The notes under the pieces: generated by a model
Told to the model about the DNA's origin: nothing
Seen by the model: only the letters and a program-made list of their open reading frames with translations
The model's database searches: none
Shown: one piece after another, positions 59,666 to 64,000 of the stretch
Position numbering within the stretch: position 1 is the stretch's first letter
Layout of the letters: the number at the start of each line of letters is the position of its first letter
Made by a program: the position numbers and the translations under genes
NCBI GenBank assembly: GCA_001414345.1
Contig: LLCB01000062.1
Coordinates: forward strand, 156,405-220,404
DNA: 64,000 nucleotides
Direction: 5' to 3'
Source: Hymenoscyphus infarciens
Lineage: Eukaryota; Ascomycota; Leotiomycetes; Helotiales; Helotiaceae

Positions 59666-60878
59666 TGTACAAAGTAACGTAGGTAGGTCGGTAGGTAGGT
59701 AGGTAGGTAGGTAGGTAGATAGGTGCCCTTATACGATGAGAGATGAGAGATGACCTAAGGACAAGACCCAAGGACAAGACCTGAGGATAAGACCCAAGGA
59801 CAAGACCCAAGGACAAGACCTAAGGGTAAAGCCTAAGGATAAGACCTCAGGAGATAAACAAGTAGCCTTCTCCTCCCCCTTCTCCTTCCCCCTTCTCCTT
59901 CCCCTCCCCTCCCCTCCTCTCCCTCATCAGCTTACCTTACACAGACAGACAAAACAGACAGACAAGACAAGACAAGACAAGACAAGACTCCTAGGTGGTG
60001 TGTGGCATCCAAGGAAAATTTAAAGAGCATAGTCCAAGTCAGTCAGTTCACAGCAGAACTTTATATAAATAACATGAAGATACAAGTTGATATCCAAAAA
60101 AAGAGAATCTTGTATTTATTTTCCTTCTATAAAAGAGATCGAGAAATCGAGAGAGAGCACTAAAAGGAGAAAGAAATATTTATACATAAAGCCCCCCCCC
60201 CCCCCCGCTAAAAAGCCAACAACACATGCTCAACTAAACCCCCGGGCAAGGAGCACGCTGTTCCATAAGAGAGAATAATAAAAGAGAAGGAGCTAACAGA
60301 CAGATAAATGTAGTAAAAAGAAAAAGATTTGGTTCTTGTAGTAGTAGTAGATAAGAGTAAGGCTTCAAAACAACCTCTCTTTTTTTCTTCAGCACAACCC
60401 CAAATATATCGGGTAACACCAAACAGAAAAAGCCCCCCGGTCCAAAGATACCATCCATCCCATCCCTATCACAGAAACAAGCAAAGAGCTCAAAAAGAAG
60501 AATCCCTATCCAACAAACCTGCCAAGTACGGGGCGAGGTAAGAAGCAACCATTGAAAATACCAAAATCCGACCCCCCAAAAAACATCCAGGAGATAGCCA
60601 TCTCATAATCGTCATCATCTTCCCCCCAAAAAGTGCTCAGGTTCCACACCCAACAAAAGAAGTCACCCCCTAAAAAATAGGGGAAACCAAAAAAAGATCA
60701 TGATACAAAGGGTATCAGATATGTGTCGTCAAGAAACAAGAAAAAAACCGGCGAGGCTATGCAATAAAAAAAAATGATATAAACAGGGAACTTTGTAGAC
60801 GAGGTCAAATGAAATGCCGTTGACCATCTGTCGAAAAAGACGAACGAAGCGAAGACTTTTTTTCGTGGAAGAAGAAAT
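59400..60878. other. Microsatellite cluster and 3' flank of STE12
   Basis: In order: (CATTCACTT)n at 59443-59498, (CACCTGT)n at 59549-59606, (AACT)n at about 59617-59663, (GGTA)n at about 59672-59717, AAGGACAAGACCC-type repeats at 59755-59840, (AGACA)n at about 59942-59986, and a C-tract at 60190-60205. Composition returns to normal from about 59.4 kb. Frames here (60087-60278, 60234-60548) are not supported. Confidence 0.75.
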
Positions 60879-63245
60879 CTATATCGGTTGTTGCATCATA
60901 TGTTGTGCGTTGATGAGTTGACTGGGAGTCGCCATGCCGGAACCAGGCATGCTCATCGGCATTGATTGAAGGCCACTGAAGCTCTGTGACATGCTGTTTG
61001 GGAGGTAACCATTTTCGGAATTTGGCGAGGCTTCTTCGAGAGGTCCGAGATTGTCTTCACCCTCATACTCTTCCTCTTCGCCGCTGTATCCATAAGGACC
61101 ATCAGAGCCATCACCACGATCATGTGTTCTACGATGCCTGGAGAAGAAGAAAAAGTTAGTACGTGTTTGTAAATACTTGATGTGATTGTGATGAAATGAC
61201 ATACTGGGCGAGGTTATCTGATCGGGAGAATGCCTTGTTACAGTGGGGGCAGATGTAGGGTCTTTCTTGGGTATGTGTTCTCACGTGTCTGGAGGGGTAA
61301 CATGTCAGCGGCCAATAGTTTGGACCGGTAATTAAAAATAAAAATAAACCATACCTTTTGAGATGCTCCAAACGCTTGAAGAGGCGACCACAAGTAGGGA
61401 TAGGACATGAATGTGACTTTTGGGGATAAGGACCAAGCTCCATCATGGTAGCACTGCGAGCTCTTCGGACCACACCATTTACACCTTGCTGCTGCTGCAT
61501 GTGTCTTCGGGGAGAGTCATGAATGGATCCCTCACCTGAGAGTTCCTCATTGGACAGATGACCAAAGTCATTGTTCTGGAGCGCCATTGGGTTCATGGCC
61601 GGGCTGTCTTCGACAGTGGAGAGGGGAGTTCCATGCCTGGACATGTTTTCAAGAAGTTCCTTGTGGTGTTGTGCCATGTGCGGGATTTGGTGGCTGTAGC
61701 TGAGTCCTGGTGGTGAGTTGTTTCCAGACTCGTCACCCTCCGCAACAGGTCCCACTGAGGTGGAAACCGATCGTCTCAGATCCGAAGGTCGGTGTGAGTT
61801 GTGAGCTTGGTGGCCTTGATGACTGGCAGCGGAAGCAGCAACAATGGCCGCGACTCCGGGAGGAATGGACGAACGTCTTCTTCTTTGCTTGTAGGTTGGA
61901 GATCCTTCAATGACAGAGTAGACGTTGTTTCCACCATATCCACGGGTCGCGTGGGAGAACTGGGGACCCGAAAGGTTCGAAGGAGGGAGCTGCATCATGC
62001 CGTGCATACCACCACCCATGTGGTCGGGAATTGCGGTGTAAAGACCAGTCTCCTCATTTGCAATGTATGCCGGCTCCGCACCCATCCCGAGAGCTTGTTG
62101 AGGTGGGGTGATTGGCTCAAATGAAATACCACGGTTGCTGTAGTCTTCGTAGTGCGATGAAACAAACGAGGGAGCGGGTGAGTACTCCAGGCCGTAGGCT
62201 GGCATGGAAGAGTGACGCTGGTGTGTTTGCGAGATGGGGACACCGTTTTGGTTATATTGTACACGGCCAAAATCTTGCTCTCTCTTCACGACTTGCTGTG
62301 CCATGTTGGGTCCTGCCATCGCGGTCATTTGTTGGTATGCCACCATTGGGTTGATCTCTTCTGGCATGGCTGCCATCTGAGGTGGCATCATTTGTGGTGG
62401 TGGCATGGAATCAATCGCTCGCATCACTGGGGATGTGGATTGTGATTGCGATTGCGAGAAGGAAGGTTGTTGCGCGGAGAAGGAAGAAGAGTTGGCTTGT
62501 TGGGCCTTGGTGAGTTGCTCAAAGAGTGATTGGGAGGAGTCAAACTCGAAGGACAAAGCAGGTTCGTTGACAGCAACCGTGGTGGCCTCCTGTCCCATCT
62601 TCTCCCTCTTCAAATCCCTTTCGAGAGCATCGAGGAAGAGTCGGTCGTGGGGAACGCTGTACCAGTAAAAGACCTTCTGCTTCTTTTGTGTTCGAATGCA
62701 GTTGTTCTTGTACAGGAAATCTAGGAAAGCACTCTTGGGCTCCTCTAACGATGCATCGGTTCCTGACTTCAAATTTCGCAGGTCCGAGAAGATGCCCTCC
62801 TCAAACTTTTTCGAGTTCTTCACGGGTCGGCCAAAGGCCTGGAATCTGAACGAGAGGCATCGCACGATATCGGTACCCGAGATGTGAAAGAGGTTGTTCC
62901 TACGACACTGTTAACCCGAAGGCACTCCCACTCCGACGCGTCGGCTACGTACCATAACACGCAAGAAACATATTCGCCAGTTGGAAGAAGAAATCGCCGG
63001 ATGTACTGGTCGGGTGTCCAGTCAACAGGCGCGGATATTAAAAAGTATTTTACTGTCGAGGGTTAGCTGATGTTCTCGCCAGAAGAGATACGTGTCGGCG
63101 ACATACGGTTATCGACTTGTTGCAACGCGACTTGGGCGTCTTGTGGCAAGCTTTGTTGTGCTTCACTGCTCAACATGAAGGTCTCTGGTTTTTGTGGAGG
63201 AGCCATGGCCGCGGCATGATGTTGTGAATACATCATATGCGCCAT
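60879..63245 (-). CDS. STE12: STE12-type homeodomain-like / C2H2 transcription factor
   Basis: Five exons, 63107-63245, 62953-63052, 61355-62899, 61205-61288 and 60879-61137 (introns 54, 53, 66 and 67 nt), give exactly 709 codons. The STE12 DNA-binding domain starts in exon 2 (residue about 48): LKYFLISAPVDWTPDQYIRR, GEYVSCVLWNNLFHISGTD, RCLSFRFQAFGRPVKNSKKF, AFLDFLYKNNCIRTQKKQKV. A long Gln/Ser/Pro region follows. Two C-terminal C2H2 fingers, at about 578-600 (CPIPTCGRLFKRLEHLKRHV...H) and 608-628 (CPHCNKAFSRSDNLAQH...H), are the arrangement of filamentous-fungal STE12, absent from yeast Ste12. The protein acts downstream of the Fus3/Kss1-type MAP kinase in mating, appressorium or penetration development. 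Both fingers are split by introns; exon 4 (84 nt) can be skipped in frame. Confidence 0.95.
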
Positions 63246-64000
63246 TCAATTGAGTCGAAACAATGCCAGATGATCGCCGGGCAAGATGATCGGATATTGA
63301 AACGAGGCCGAAGTGGTAAGTAAGGCTGCGAGGGAGAATGTGTCAAGATGGGTTTGAATTATTGGTAAGTGATCCAGTCGGGGTCGAAGCAGCGACAACG
63401 ATGAAGCAGTAGCAGCGTTATCGAACGGAAAAGGGACGATGAAGCGAGTGTTGGACGTATCGACAGGAAGACACTATGAGTCGAGGAGCCTGCTCCGATC
63501 AGAAATGCAAAAGGGCAGATGGAACGGTTGATGTTCGAGGAGTTTCGAGGCCAGCAAGAACTCGACTCGAATTGCGCAAATACCGGCTCTGTCGGTGGTA
63601 ATTATTTTAATAAAATAAAAAAAAGAAGGCACCCGGGGGAAATCCGTCTCGACGAGATGATGAGGTGTCGATTGCGGTGGTATGGTTTGGCAAGGCAAGG
63701 CAACGCAAGGCAACGCAAGGCAACGCAACGCACAACAGTCTACAGTCTCGAGAAGATAGGCTGATCTGGTCCGATCGTGAGGCCCGCGAAAGAATTGAGA
63801 GGTCGCTACTAGGATGGGCGAAGATGAAGCTTTCGAGGTACGGACCTGCGACAAGAAAGAGAGCGTAGAGTGCAAAGTGTGAGAAGCGTTTTGGAAAGCG
63901 GAACCAGGGAGATTAAGAGGGATGTGAGTTTGGAGGCGGGTTAGAGGATGGAGGGTGAGGGCGGGTGTCTGAACGAGGGAGCGCGGTTGCTGATATGGAC
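63246..64000. promoter_or_regulatory. STE12 promoter / 5' region
   Basis: Contains TTGAAACG near 63297 and TCGAAACA near 63253, each one base from the Ste12 pheromone-response element TGAAACA, so autoregulation is possible. A short tandem GGCAACGCAA repeat lies at about 63690-63730. Frames here are GC-rich chance ORFs. Confidence 0.5.

Noticed and set aside
59443..59720. CRISPR-like regular repeats
   Set aside because: Units of 4-9 bp without unique spacers; these are eukaryotic microsatellites.
61710..62887. Several plus-strand ORFs of 60-107 aa
   Set aside because: They lie antisense to the large STE12 exon and reflect its GC- and CAG-rich composition.

Overview
The window is nuclear DNA of a filamentous ascomycete (Pezizomycotina; the STE12 protein and the gene mix suggest a Leotiomycete, but species cannot be fixed from sequence alone). 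Evidence: introns of about 45-70 nt with GT-AG ends and TACTAAT-like branch points, Zn2Cys6 and Clr5-domain proteins, fungal CorA-like proteins, a STE12 homologue with two C2H2 fingers, and sharply bounded AT-rich blocks in which old transposons carry C-to-T/G-to-A damage (TAA/TAG at former CAA/CAG/TGG codons), the signature of repeat-induced point mutation (RIP).

Layout. 1-3.3 kb: 5' part of a Zn2Cys6/Fungal_trans_2 regulator and a secreted alpha/beta hydrolase. 3.3-7.0 kb: no convincing gene. 7.4-10.7 kb: C2H2 protein, a 93-aa single-pass membrane protein and a Clr5-domain protein. 11.1-21.5 kb: two CorA-like membrane protein genes, both broken. The first has a 17-bp tandem duplication that shifts the frame; the second is cut in its last membrane segment by a RIP-degraded tyrosine-recombinase (DIRS/Ngaro-type) retroelement with A1...B1-A2-B2 split direct repeats. 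A small Cys-rich conserved protein lies between them. 21.8-27.9 kb: three tandem paralogues of an RNase D-like DEDDy 3'-5' exonuclease, the third without catalytic residues; a RIP island with a 522-bp TIR element lies between the first two. 31.0-37.7 kb: two divergent, multi-exon secreted-protein genes; the second carries tandemly duplicated intron/micro-exon units coding an acidic tail.

38-59 kb is a gene-free RIP block that can be dissected: a 6.9-kb element with ~200-bp TIRs (holding a 256-bp MITE), a Tc1/mariner transposase split by a Ty1/copia retrotransposon (175-bp LTRs, TSD TCTTT), a younger solo LTR inside the copia (TSD ACTAA), two short TIR relatives of the 6.9-kb element, and a second solo LTR (TSD AAGTC) inside one of those. 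59-60 kb is microsatellite-rich. 60.9-63.2 kb is an intact STE12, the one widely conserved developmental regulator here, lying directly beside the desert.

Gene models were spliced by hand using phase and protein continuity; every multi-exon model given sums to an exact number of codons unless stated otherwise. No database search was possible.
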